Shown here piece after piece: positions 45,905 to 60,456 of a stretch of DNA of 64,000 nucleotides. The notes beneath the pieces were generated by a model. That model was not told the origin of the DNA and ran no database searches. It was given only the letters and a program-made list of their open reading frames with translations. Both the position numbers and the translations under genes were made by a program. The stretch comes from Metridium senile. Lineage: Eukaryota; Cnidaria; Anthozoa; Actiniaria; Metridiidae. Position 1 is the stretch's first letter; each line of letters begins with the position of its first letter. The DNA lies in NCBI GenBank assembly GCA_949775045.1, contig OX459108.1, forward strand, positions 1,298,623 to 1,362,622, read 5' to 3'.

Positions 45905-48309
45905 CTGGCATCAAAGGGTTAAAAGAGAGCTAATATAACAATAGAGTAATAACAATAGTTTGTGCTACTTATACTCCATGCTTTTAGTGTTTGTACTCTA
46001 GAATACAATAGAGATAACACTATTTAGTACTAATTATGCTGCATGCTTTTAATGTTTGTACTCTAGAAAACAATAGAAATAACACTATTTAGTACTATTT
46101 AGAGCTAATCAGTATGTTTTTAGAGTACGAACAATATAGAGTGGTTCTCGTTAACCCGTGAAACACTCTTTAGTGTATCATTCTTTAATGTACCTTAATT
46201 CCATTGTGTTCTTTTGTTGTTATTTGACTATCACACTTTAACTAATACACTTTGTTTCGCGGGTTAGTGAGAACAAGTCTAAACGTGTGCAAAACTTTGT
46301 ACAATCACAATTTGCAATCGGATGGATATGCTAAATGAAAAGCACCTCCGATCGAATACTATATTATCAAAACTGTATTAAAACACCTTATATTACATTG
46401 ACCTTTATAGTGGAAAAATATAGAATTACATTTCATTCGTTAGATTTGAAATAGCATAGCTTTATTTATTCAAAGTAGCTAGATTCATTGCTTGCTGTTA
46501 CATAGGCTAATAGAGTTATATTTCAAAAACGTTTTCCAAGGTTTGTCGTAGATTGCTAAACCCCGACAGATCTGAACTATCGTCGTCAAATTTTTTAATT
46601 GTGCAAAATAAGAATATTCAATTCCTGAGTTGTTTGTTGTGAAAAAGCTTTTTTTGCTGAAGTCAATATTTAATTTTTTTAATAATTATTTGAAGTTGAT
46701 ATTTTTAATTTGACGCTGTGAAAAGCAAAATTCCATCGTGCAAGTCCGCCTACTACAGACTGCGCAGAATATCGAGAAGCGCAGCTGTAATTAGCGAACG
46801 CGAAAATGCTGAATTCCATCGTGCAACACCGCCTACAACCAGAATATCTTCGCAGAATATCAAGATTTGTCGCTTTAGTTAGAATAATTCATTAGTTTTT
46901 GATAACTTATTTGTTCTAGATTTAAAACTCGTTAAAAAGATATTTGATAAACTTTCTAAGTTGCAATTCGGTCTTACGGGGTATATTTCCTGCGATAATC
47001 CTTAAAAAATGTTTGTTAAACTAGTTGTAAGCAAATATATTGATGCGATTATATTGTATTTTAATTGTAATATAATAAAAGGCAATTCAAATTCAGTGTT
47101 TTTGAGTTTTGACTAGGCTGTCAAAGGCGTTATGGGAAAGAACGAGGGAAGATTGAACACACTTATTTCAAAAATCGTTGTCGTAGCTTAAAAGCAACAA
47201 GCATCAAGCTAAGACCGTGATGAATGCCGTTTTTGAGCTGGTAATACACCTATTTCAAAAATCGTTGTTGCAAACAAAGACACAGTCCACACTCTGAAGC
47301 CTGCAAAGGATGTCGGTATTTCTTCTATTGTTATCGATTTATTGCGTATTTGTGTTATATGACCATAACAAGTTGTTGCAGTGGTAGTTGATTGAACACA
47401 TATTTCTTTATATAACGCGCAATAAATCACAATTTATGTTCATATTACCGACATCCCTTGCAGGCTTCAGAGTGTTGTCTGTAGCTTCGGCAGCGACAAC
47501 GATTTTTGAAATAGGTGTATATCGAAATTTCACTTATTCAGTTAACAAAACTGATGGTGATACATTAACAAGCACTCGAAAATACTCAAGGCCCGTGCAA
47601 ACGCACGCAACAACATCCAACATTGTTGGGCACAACATTGTTGCGTGTTGTCGGCCAACAATGTTGCGTGCGTCTGCACGGGCCTACATATTTTGTTCAC
47701 GTTACAAGTGAAAAACCAGAATTCATTTGGGTCTTGTCTTGATGGTTGTTGTTAATTAAACAGAAAAATGAGTCAATTATTTCCTAACAAACACGTGATA
47801 TATATATTTCCATAAACGTTTATTGCAAAATGCCATTTTCTTATCGTATAACTTTTATAAAGTTCTATTGTAAACTACAATTTATTAATTTATTAATAGA
47901 GTGCAAACAATATATCCTTGAAACACGATAATACCAAATAGTACAAAATAGTGTACAATTGAAAACACTAGAATAAGCATAGAATTGCACTACTCACGAA
48001 TGCCTTTTTGCTCTCTACCAAATTATATATAAATACTTTTGTATTTGTATTGCTCGTTATTTAAGCAATCAATTACTGTAATTTATCAATAATTATCCGT
48101 TCATATTAATATGATATTAATGGTATATTTTAATATAAATATAGTAGTTTAGCGTAAATTACGCCGTTGATTATAGAACATCCCACAACGCGCTAATTCG
48201 ATCGAGAACCAATATTCGATAATCAACCACGCGTGACCCATGCTCACCTACCGGCATGCTTTGCATTGCAATGTTATTATTTATTTATCATTAATATTAA
48301 ATTACGCAC

Positions 48310-49542
48310 TTATTGAGGGGACCAGTCCAAGCATCGTAGCTTTGCCTCGTCATTTCTTGCGTTGACGTTACTAGGTTTCATGGGCTTGCCGTTGTCGCCA
48401 AAAGCAAGGTAATACTTGGTAGAAGCAGTGCTGTAGAGTTGGTATGTCGAATACACACTGGTTGATGTTAAAGGTGTCTTGATGAATACAATCTCAGGAT
48501 CTGATGTCAGCACTTCATGCATTGTTCGGTACTTGTTGGGTGGCTTGGAACATGTCTAGAAATGAAGTATTTTAGTATAAAATTTGCAGCTGCTGGTTAT
48601 TGGACTAAAAAGTCCAAAAATCGATGTCAATTCCAAATAAGGTGTTGTAAGAGAAACTGCTGCTGTTTCGAACTACCGATGGCTCAAGGTTTGCAGATTT
48701 TAGCTCGTTCAATTCCGAGTCAACACTTTGACCGTGAACGGAGCTAAAATCCAGTTTGTAAGTGCTTTTTTCGGTCATTTGCTACTACAAGAGCCCCTAG
48801 TCATGCATCATTAAGTTTGTCTAGGTGGTGGAGACGCTCTTTTGGACGAATTCAAAGGTGGAAGGCAATTTTACAAAGAAAATAGCGCCAGTCGTAATGT
48901 CCATTGACAATGGCGTCGTTGGAGTAAAATCGCTTTCCTGGTCGTCTTGCGGTAGATACCAGAACCAACCAAGGCAATTTTAGTGAGTTTCGCCTTGAAA
49001 AGATGGCAATGGTTGCAATTTTTGTCTGGTTGGAGCGGGTGACTGGGCACTTCTAAAAAATCCCTAAAGAATTGAGGTCTGGGCCATGTGCTGTGTAAAA
49101 TTTGCATAATTACCCACAATGCTTTTCGTTATTAAATGGAGAAACGAGTTTTGTGTTAGTATGCTAAATAAAAAGGGCTGCTGTGCCACTCGTAGAAGAT
49201 GTTTGATCATAAAAAGTTAAGAAATCAAAAGAACTGGGGCTGATGTATTCTGAGAATGCCGTGGTTTGATTTGTAAATGATATTATTTGCATTCAAATCA
49301 GAGATGAAAAATGACGTTTACCGTGGTTGGTCTATTTCGCAAAAACGCACATTTTATCGTTCACCTTAACACAAAGGACTCTATATTTTACAAATTCGGA
49401 TCTCAGATGATCAATTTAGTGTTAGATGTTGTAGAACTTACCAGGCAACACAGATAATTACATTTCAGAGCCATGACTTTCAAAGCGAGAGAGCTAGAAT
49501 TTTTGAAGTCATGGTTCGATATCGAACCATAAATTGCAAAGG
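48310..49542 (-). CDS. FGF-like C-terminal gene fragment, unit 4
   Basis: Exons 49442-49542 and 48310-48555. The one nearby change (GCGATTTT to GCAATTTT, near 48867) is in the intron. Confidence 0.5.
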
Positions 49543-51947
49543 CTGGCATCAAAGGGTTAAAAGAGAGCTAATATAACAATAGAGTAATAACAATAGTTTG
49601 TGCTACTTATACTCCATGCTTTTAGTGTTTGTACTCTAGAATACAATAGAGATAACACTATTTAGTACTAATTATGCTGCATGCTTTTAATGTTTGTACT
49701 CTAGAAAACAATAGAAATAACACTATTTAGTACTATTTAGAGCTAATCAGTATGTTTTTAGAGTACGAACAATATAGAGTGGTTCTCGTTAACCCGTGAA
49801 ACACTCTTTAGTGTATCATTCTTTAATGTACCTTAATTCCATTGTGTTCTTTTGTTGTTATTTGACTATCACACTTTAACTAATACACTTTGTTTCGCGG
49901 GTTAGTGAGAACAAGTCTAAACGTGTGCAAAACTTTGTACAATCACAATTTGCAATCGGATGGATATGCTAAATGAAAAGCACCTCCGATCGAATACTAT
50001 ATTATCAAAACTGTATTAAAACACCTTATATTACATTGACCTTTATAGTGGAAAAATATAGAATTACATTTCATTCGTTAGATTTGAAATAGCATAGCTT
50101 TATTTATTCAAAGTAGCTAGATTCATTGCTTGCTGTTACATAGGCTAATAGAGTTATATTTCAAAAACGTTTTCCAAGGTTTGTCGTAGATTGCTAAACC
50201 CCGACAGATCTGAACTATCGTCGTCAAATTTTTTAATTGTGCAAAATAAGAATATTCAATTCCTGAGTTGTTTGTTGTGAAAAAGCTTTTTTTGCTGAAG
50301 TCAATATTTAATTTTTTTAATAATTATTTGAAGTTGATATTTTTAATTTGACGCTGTGAAAAGCAAAATTCCATCGTGCAAGTCCGCCTACTACAGACTG
50401 CGCAGAATATCGAGAAGCGCAGCTGTAATTAGCGAACGCGAAAATGCTGAATTCCATCGTGCAACACCGCCTACAACCAGAATATCTTCGCAGAATATCA
50501 AGATTTGTCGCTTTAGTTAGAATAATTCATTAGTTTTTGATAACTTATTTGTTCTAGATTTAAAACTCGTTAAAAAGATATTTGATAAACTTTCTAAGTT
50601 GCAATTCGGTCTTACGGGGTATATTTCCTGCGATAATCCTTAAAAAACGTTTGTTAAACTAGTTGTAAGCAAATATATTGATGCGATTATATTGTATTTT
50701 AATTGTAATATAATAAAAGGCAATTCAAATTCAGTGTTTTTGAGTTTTGACTAGGCTGTCAAAGGCGTTATGGGAAAGAACGAGGGAAGATTGAACACAC
50801 TTATTTCAAAAATCGTTGTCGTAGCTTAAAAGCAACAAGCATCAAGCTAAGACCGTGATGAATGCCGTTTTTGAGCTGGTAATACACCTATTTCAAAAAT
50901 CGTTGTTGCAAACAAAGACACAGTCCACACTCTGAAGCCTGCAAAGGATGTCGGTATTTCTTCTATTGTTATCGATTTATTGCGTATTTGTGTTATATGA
51001 CCATAACAAGTTGTTGCAGTGGTAGTTGATTGAACACATATTTCTTTATATAACGCGCAATAAATCACAATTTATGTTCATATTACCGACATCCCTTGCA
51101 GGCTTCAGAGTGTTGTCTGTAGCTTCGGCAGCGACAACGATTTTTGAAATAGGTGTATATCGAAATTTCACTTATTCAGTTAACAAAACTGATGGTGATA
51201 CATTAACAAGCACTCGAAAATACTCAAGGCCCGTGCAAACGCACGCAACAACATCCAACATTGTTGGGCACAACATTGTTGCGTGTTGTCGGCCAACAAT
51301 GTTGCGTGCGTCTGCACGGGCCTACATATTTTGTTCACGTTACAAGTGAAAAACCAGAATTCATTTGGGTCTTGTCTTGATGGTTGTTGTTAATTAAACA
51401 GAAAAATGAGTCAATTATTTCCTAACAAACACGTGATATATATATTTCCATAAACGTTTATTGCAAAATGCCATTTTCTTATCGTATAACTTTTATAAAG
51501 TTCTATTGTAAACTACAATTTATTAATTTATTAATAGAGTGCAAACAATATATCCTTGAAACACGATAATACCAAATAGTACAAAATAGTGTACAATTGA
51601 AAACACTAGAATAAGCATAGAATTGCACTACTCACGAATGCCTTTTTGCTCTCTACCAAATTATATATAAATACTTTTGTATTTGTATTGCTCGTTATTT
51701 AAGCAATCAATTACTGTAATTTATCAATAATTATCCGTTCATATTAATATGATATTAATGGTATATTTTAATATAAATATAGTAGTTTAGCGTAAATTAC
51801 GCCGTTGATTATAGAACATCCCACAACGCGCTAATTCGATCGAGAACCAATATTCGATAATCAACCACGCGTGACCCATGCTCACCTACCGGCATGCTTT
51901 GCATTGCAATGTTATTATTTATTTATCATTAATATTAAATTACGCAC

Positions 51948-53180
51948 TTATTGAGGGGACCAGTCCAAGCATCGTAGCTTTGCCTCGTCATTTCTTGCGT
52001 TGACGTTACTAGGTTTCATGGGCTTGCCGTTGTCGCCAAAAGCAAGGTAATACTTGGTAGAAGCAGTGCTGTAGAGTTGGTATGTCGAATACACACTGGT
52101 TGATGTTAAAGGTGTCTTGATGAATACAATCTCAGGATCTGATGTCAGCACTTCATGCATTGTTCGGTACTTGTTGGGTGGCTTGGAACATGTCTAGAAA
52201 TGAAGTATTTTAGTATAAAATTTGCAGCTGCTGGTTATTGGACTAAAAAGTCCAAAAATCGATGTCAATTCCAAATAAGGTGTTGTAAGAGAAACTGCTG
52301 CTGTTTCGAACTACCGATGGCTCAAGGTTTGCAGATTTTAGCTCGTTCAATTCCGAGTCAACACTTTGACCGTGAACGGAGCTAAAATCCAGTTTGTAAG
52401 TGCTTTTTTCGGTCATTTGCTACTACAAGAGCCCCTAGTCATGCATCATTAAGTTTGTCTAGGTGGTGGAGACGCTCTTTTGGACGAATTCAAAGGTGGA
52501 AGGCGATTTTACAAAGAAAATAGCGCCAGTCGTAATGTCCATTGACAATGGCGTCGTTGGAGTAAAATCGCTTTCCTGGTCGTCTTGCGGTAGATACCAG
52601 AACCAACCAAGGCAATTTTAGTGAGTTTCGCCTTGAAAAGATGGCAATGGTTGCAATTTTTGTCTGGTTGGAGCGGGTGACTGGGCACTTCTAAAAAATC
52701 CCTAAAGAATTGAGGTCTGGGCCATGTGCTGTGTAAAATTTGCATAATTACCCACAATGCTTTTCGTTATTAAATGGAGAAACGAGTTTTGTGTTAGTAT
52801 GCTAAATAAAAAGGGCTGCTGTGCCACTCGTAGAAGATGTTTGATCATAAAAAGTTAAGAAATCAAAAGAACTGGGGCTGATGTATTCTGAGAATGCCGT
52901 GGTTTGATTTGTAAATGATATTATTTGCATTCAAATCAGAGATGAAAAATGACGTTTACCGTGGTTGGTCTATTTCGCAAAAACGCACATTTTATCGTTC
53001 ACCTTAACACAAAGGACTCTATATTTTACAAATTCGGATCTCAGATGATCAATTTAGTGTTAGATGTTGTAGAACTTACCAGGCAACACAGATAATTACA
53101 TTTCAGAGCCATGACTTTCAAAGCGAGAGAGCTAGAATTTTTGAAGTCATGGTTCGATATCGAACCATAAATTGCAAAGG
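51948..53180 (-). CDS. FGF-like C-terminal gene fragment, unit 5
   Basis: Exons 53080-53180 and 51948-52193; coding sequence as in unit 1. Confidence 0.5.
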
Positions 53181-55585
53181 CTGGCATCAAAGGGTTAAAA
53201 GAGAGCTAATATAACAATAGAGTAATAACAATAGTTTGTGCTACTTATACTCCATGCTTTTAGTGTTTGTACTCTAGAATACAATAGAGATAACACTATT
53301 TAGTACTAATTATGCTGCATGCTTTTAATGTTTGTACTCTAGAAAACAATAGAAATAACACTATTTAGTACTATTTAGAGCTAATCAGTATGTTTTTAGA
53401 GTACGAACAATATAGAGTGGTTCTCGTTAACCCGTGAAACACTCTTTAGTGTATCATTCTTTAATGTACCTTAATTCCATTGTGTTCTTTTGTTGTTATT
53501 TGACTATCACACTTTAACTAATACACTTTGTTTCGCGGGTTAGTGAGAACAAGTCTAAACGTGTGCAAAACTTTGTACAATCACAATTTGCAATCGGATG
53601 GATATGCTAAATGAAAAGCACCTCCGATCGAATACTATATTATCAAAACTGTATTAAAACACCTTATATTACATTGACCTTTATAGTGGAAAAATATAGA
53701 ATTACATTTCATTCGTTAGATTTGAAATAGCATAGCTTTATTTATTCAAAGTAGCTAGATTCATTGCTTGCTGTTACATAGGCTAATAGAGTTATATTTC
53801 AAAAACGTTTTCCAAGGTTTGTCGTAGATTGCTAAACCCCGACAGATCTGAACTATCGTCGTCAAATTTTTTAATTGTGCAAAATAAGAATATTCAATTC
53901 CTGAGTTGTTTGTTGTGAAAAAGCTTTTTTTGCTGAAGTCAATATTTAATTTTTTTAATAATTATTTGAAGTTGATATTTTTAATTTGACGCTGTGAAAA
54001 GCAAAATTCCATCGTGCAAGTCCGCCTACTACAGACTGCGCAGAATATCGAGAAGCGCAGCTGTAATTAGCGAACGCGAAAATGCTGAATTCCATCGTGC
54101 AACACCGCCTACAACCAGAATATCTTCGCAGAATATCAAGATTTGTCGCTTTAGTTAGAATAATTCATTAGTTTTTGATAACTTATTTGTTCTAGATTTA
54201 AAACTCGTTAAAAAGATATTTGATAAACTTTCTAAGTTGCAATTCGGTCTTACGGGGTATATTTCCTGCGATAATCCTTAAAAAACGTTTGTTAAACTAG
54301 TTGTAAGCAAATATATTGATGCGATTATATTGTATTTTAATTGTAATATAATAAAAGGCAATTCAAATTCAGTGTTTTTGAGTTTTGACTAGGCTGTCAA
54401 AGGCGTTATGGGAAAGAACGAGGGAAGATTGAACACACTTATTTCAAAAATCGTTGTCGTAGCTTAAAAGCAACAAGCATCAAGCTAAGACCGTGATGAA
54501 TGCCGTTTTTGAGCTGGTAATACACCTATTTCAAAAATCGTTGTTGCAAACAAAGACACAGTCCACACTCTGAAGCCTGCAAAGGATGTCGGTATTTCTT
54601 CTATTGTTATCGATTTATTGCGTATTTGTGTTATATGACCATAACAAGTTGTTGCAGTGGTAGTTGATTGAACACATATTTCTTTATATAACGCGCAATA
54701 AATCACAATTTATGTTCATATTACCGACATCCCTTGCAGGCTTCAGAGTGTTGTCTGTAGCTTCGGCAGCGACAACGATTTTTGAAATAGGTGTATATCG
54801 AAATTTCACTTATTCAGTTAACAAAACTGATGGTGATACATTAACAAGCACTCGAAAATACTCAAGGCCCGTGCAAACGCACGCAACAACATCCAACATT
54901 GTTGGGCACAACATTGTTGCGTGTTGTCGGCCAACAATGTTGCGTGCGTCTGCACGGGCCTACATATTTTGTTCACGTTACAAGTGAAAAACCAGAATTC
55001 ATTTGGGTCTTGTCTTGATGGTTGTTGTTAATTAAACAGAAAAATGAGTCAATTATTTCCTAACAAACACGTGATATATATATTTCCATAAACGTTTATT
55101 GCAAAATGCCATTTTCTTATCGTATAACTTTTATAAAGTTCTATTGTAAACTACAATTTATTAATTTATTAATAGAGTGCAAACAATATATCCTTGAAAC
55201 ACGATAATACCAAATAGTACAAAATAGTGTACAATTGAAAACACTAGAATAAGCATAGAATTGCACTACTCACGAATGCCTTTTTGCTCTCTACCAAATT
55301 ATATATAAATACTTTTGTATTTGTATTGCTCGTTATTTAAGCAATCAATTACTGTAATTTATCAATAATTATCCGTTCATATTAATATGATATTAATGGT
55401 ATATTTTAATATAAATATAGTAGTTTAGCGTAAATTACGCCGTTGATTATAGAACATCCCACAACGCGCTAATTCGATCGAGAACCAATATTCGATAATC
55501 AACCACGCGTGACCCATGCTCACCTACCGGCATGCTTTGCATTGCAATGTTATTATTTATTTATCATTAATATTAAATTACGCAC

Positions 55586-56818
55586 TTATTGAGGGGACCA
55601 GTCCAAGCATCGTAGCTTTGCCTCGTCATTTCTTGCGTTGACGTTACTAGGTTTCATGGGCTTGCCGTTGTCGCCAAAAGCAAGGTAATACTTGGTAGAA
55701 GCAGTGCTGTAGAGTTGGTATGTCGAATACACACTGGTTGATGTTAAAGGTGTCTTGATGAATACAATCTCAGGATCTGATGTCAGCACTTCATGCATTG
55801 TTCGGTACTTGTTGGGTGGCTTGGAACATGTCTAGAAATGAAGTATTTTAGTATAAAATTTGCAGCTGCTGGTTATTGGACTAAAAAGTCCAAAAATCGA
55901 TGTCAATTCCAAATAAGGTGTTGTAAGAGAAACTGCTGCTGTTTCGAACTACCGATGGCTCAAGGTTTGCAGATTTTAGCTCGTTCAATTCCGAGTCAAC
56001 ACTTTGACCGTGAACGGAGCTAAAATCCAGTTTGTAAGTGCTTTTTTCGGTCATTTGCTACTACAAGAGCCCCTAGTCATGCATCATTAAGTTTGTCTAG
56101 GTGGTGGAGACGCTCTTTTGGACGAATTCAAAGGTGGAAGGCGATTTTACAAAGAAAATAGCGCCAGTCGTAATGTCCATTGACAATGGCGTCGTTGGAG
56201 TAAAATCGCTTTCCTGGTCGTCTTGCGGTAGATACCAGAACCAACCAAGGCAATTTTAGTGAGTTTCGCCTTGAAAAGATGGCAATGGTTGCAATTTTTG
56301 TCTGGTTGGAGCGGGTGACTGGGCACTTCTAAAAAATCCCTAAAGAATTGAGGTCTGGGCCATGTGCTGTGTAAAATTTGCATAATTACCCACAATGCTT
56401 TTCGTTATTAAATGGAGAAACGAGTTTTGTGTTAGTATGCTAAATAAAAAGGGCTGCTGTGCCACTCGTAGAAGATGTTTGATCATAAAAAGTTAAGAAA
56501 TCAAAAGAACTGGGGCTGATGTATTCTGAGAATGCCGTGGTTTGATTTGTAAATGATATTATTTGCATTCAAATCAGAGATGAAAAATGACGTTTACCGT
56601 GGTTGGTCTATTTCGCAAAAACGCACATTTTATCGTTCACCTTAACACAAAGGACTCTATATTTTACAAATTCGGATCTCAGATGATCAATTTAGTGTTA
56701 GATGTTGTAGAACTTACCAGGCAACACAGATAATTACATTTCAGAGCCATGACTTTCAAAGCGAGAGAGCTAGAATTTTTGAAGTCATGGTTCGATATCG
56801 AACCATAAATTGCAAAGG
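55586..56818 (-). CDS. FGF-like C-terminal gene fragment, unit 6
   Basis: Exons 56718-56818 and 55586-55831; coding sequence as in unit 1. Confidence 0.5.
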
Positions 56819-59223
56819 CTGGCATCAAAGGGTTAAAAGAGAGCTAATATAACAATAGAGTAATAACAATAGTTTGTGCTACTTATACTCCATGCTTTTA
56901 GTGTTTGTACTCTAGAATACAATAGAGATAACACTATTTAGTACTAATTATGCTGCATGCTTTTAATGTTTGTACTCTAGAAAACAATAGAAATAACACT
57001 ATTTAGTACTATTTAGAGCTAATCAGTATGTTTTTAGAGTACGAACAATATAGAGTGGTTCTCGTTAACCCGTGAAACACTCTTTAGTGTATCATTCTTT
57101 AATGTACCTTAATTCCATTGTGTTCTTTTGTTGTTATTTGACTATCACACTTTAACTAATACACTTTGTTTCGCGGGTTAGTGAGAACAAGTCTAAACGT
57201 GTGCAAAACTTTGTACAATCACAATTTGCAATCGGATGGATATGCTAAATGAAAAGCACCTCCGATCGAATACTATATTATCAAAACTGTATTAAAACAC
57301 CTTATATTACATTGACCTTTATAGTGGAAAAATATAGAATTACATTTCATTCGTTAGATTTGAAATAGCATAGCTTTATTTATTCAAAGTAGCTAGATTC
57401 ATTGCTTGCTGTTACATAGGCTAATAGAGTTATATTTCAAAAACGTTTTCCAAGGTTTGTCGTAGATTGCTAAACCCCGACAGATCTGAACTATCGTCGT
57501 CAAATTTTTTAATTGTGCAAAATAAGAATATTCAATTCCTGAGTTGTTTGTTGTGAAAAAGCTTTTTTTGCTGAAGTCAATATTTAATTTTTTTAATAAT
57601 TATTTGAAGTTGATATTTTTAATTTGACGCTGTGAAAAGCAAAATTCCATCGTGCAAGTCCGCCTACTACAGACTGCGCAGAATATCGAGAAGCGCAGCT
57701 GTAATTAGCGAACGCGAAAATGCTGAATTCCATCGTGCAACACCGCCTACAACCAGAATATCTTCGCAGAATATCAAGATTTGTCGCTTTAGTTAGAATA
57801 ATTCATTAGTTTTTGATAACTTATTTGTTCTAGATTTAAAACTCGTTAAAAAGATATTTGATAAACTTTCTAAGTTGCAATTCGGTCTTACGGGGTATAT
57901 TTCCTGCGATAATCCTTAAAAAACGTTTGTTAAACTAGTTGTAAGCAAATATATTGATGCGATTATATTGTATTTTAATTGTAATATAATAAAAGGCAAT
58001 TCAAATTCAGTGTTTTTGAGTTTTGACTAGGCTGTCAAAGGCGTTATGGGAAAGAACGAGGGAAGATTGAACACACTTATTTCAAAAATCGTTGTCGTAG
58101 CTTAAAAGCAACAAGCATCAAGCTAAGACCGTGATGAATGCCGTTTTTGAGCTGGTAATACACCTATTTCAAAAATCGTTGTTGCAAACAAAGACACAGT
58201 CCACACTCTGAAGCCTGCAAAGGATGTCGGTATTTCTTCTATTGTTATCGATTTATTGCGTATTTGTGTTATATGACCATAACAAGTTGTTGCAGTGGTA
58301 GTTGATTGAACACATATTTCTTTATATAACGCGCAATAAATCACAATTTATGTTCATATTACCGACATCCCTTGCAGGCTTCAGAGTGTTGTCTGTAGCT
58401 TCGGCAGCGACAACGATTTTTGAAATAGGTGTATATCGAAATTTCACTTATTCAGTTAACAAAACTGATGGTGATACATTAACAAGCACTCGAAAATACT
58501 CAAGGCCCGTGCAAACGCACGCAACAACATCCAACATTGTTGGGCACAACATTGTTGCGTGTTGTCGGCCAACAATGTTGCGTGCGTCTGCACGGGCCTA
58601 CATATTTTGTTCACGTTACAAGTGAAAAACCAGAATTCATTTGGGTCTTGTCTTGATGGTTGTTGTTAATTAAACAGAAAAATGAGTCAATTATTTCCTA
58701 ACAAACACGTGATATATATATTTCCATAAACGTTTATTGCAAAATGCCATTTTCTTATCGTATAACTTTTATAAAGTTCTATTGTAAACTACAATTTATT
58801 AATTTATTAATAGAGTGCAAACAATATATCCTTGAAACACGATAATACCAAATAGTACAAAATAGTGTACAATTGAAAACACTAGAATAAGCATAGAATT
58901 GCACTACTCACGAATGCCTTTTTGCTCTCTACCAAATTATATATAAATACTTTTGTATTTGTATTGCTCGTTATTTAAGCAATCAATTACTGTAATTTAT
59001 CAATAATTATCCGTTCATATTAATATGATATTAATGGTATATTTTAATATAAATATAGTAGTTTAGCGTAAATTACGCCGTTGATTATAGAACATCCCAC
59101 AACGCGCTAATTCGATCGAGAACCAATATTCGATAATCAACCACGCGTGACCCATGCTCACCTACCGGCATGCTTTGCATTGCAATGTTATTATTTATTT
59201 ATCATTAATATTAAATTACGCAC

Positions 59224-60456
59224 TTATTGAGGGGACCAGTCCAAGCATCGTAGCTTTGCCTCGTCATTTCTTGCGTTGACGTTACTAGGTTTCATGGGCT
59301 TGCCGTTGTCGCCAAAAGCAAGGTAATACTTGGTAGAAGCAGTGCTGTAGAGTTGGTATGTCGAATACACACTGGTTGATGTTAAAGGTGTCTTGATGAA
59401 TACAATCTCAGGATCTGATGTCAGCACTTCATGCATTGTTCGGTACTTGTTGGGTGGCTTGGAACATGTCTAGAAATGAAGTATTTTAGTATAAAATTTG
59501 CAGCTGCTGGTTATTGGACTAAAAAGTCCAAAAATCGATGTCAATTCCAAATAAGGTGTTGTAAGAGAAACTGCTGCTGTTTCGAACTACCGATGGCTCA
59601 AGGTTTGCAGATTTTAGCTCGTTCAATTCCGAGTCAACACTTTGACCGTGAACGGAGCTAAAATCCAGTTTGTAAGTGCTTTTTTCGGTCATTTGCTACT
59701 ACAAGAGCCCCTAGTCATGCATCATTAAGTTTGTCTAGGTGGTGGAGACGCTCTTTTGGACGAATTCAAAGGTGGAAGGCGATTTTACAAAGAAAATAGC
59801 GCCAGTCGTAATGTCCATTGACAATGGCGTCGTTGGAGTAAAATCGCTTTCCTGGTCGTCTTGCGGTAGATACCAGAACCAACCAAGGCAATTTTAGTGA
59901 GTTTCGCCTTGAAAAGATGGCAATGGTTGCAATTTTTGTCTGGTTGGAGCGGGTGACTGGGCACTTCTAAAAAATCCCTAAAGAATTGAGGTCTGGGCCA
60001 TGTGCTGTGTAAAATTTGCATAATTACCCACAATGCTTTTCGTTATTAAATGGAGAAACGAGTTTTGTGTTAGTATGCTAAATAAAAAGGGCTGCTGTGC
60101 CACTCGTAGAAGATGTTTGATCATAAAAAGTTAAGAAATCAAAAGAACTGGGGCTGATGTATTCTGAGAATGCCGTGGTTTGATTTGTAAATGATATTAT
60201 TTGCATTCAAATCAGAGATGAAAAATGACGTTTACCGTGGTTGGTCTATTTCGCAAAAACGCACATTTTATCGTTCACCTTAACACAAAGGACTCTATAT
60301 TTTACAAATTCGGATCTCAGATGATCAATTTAGTGTTAGATGTTGTAGAACTTACCAGGCAACACAGATAATTACATTTCAGAGCCATGACTTTCAAAGC
60401 GAGAGAGCTAGAATTTTTGAAGTCATGGTTCGATATCGAACCATAAATTGCAAAGG
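59224..60456 (-). CDS. FGF-like C-terminal gene fragment, unit 7
   Basis: Exons 60356-60456 and 59224-59469; coding sequence as in unit 1. This is the last full copy before the transposon. Confidence 0.5.
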
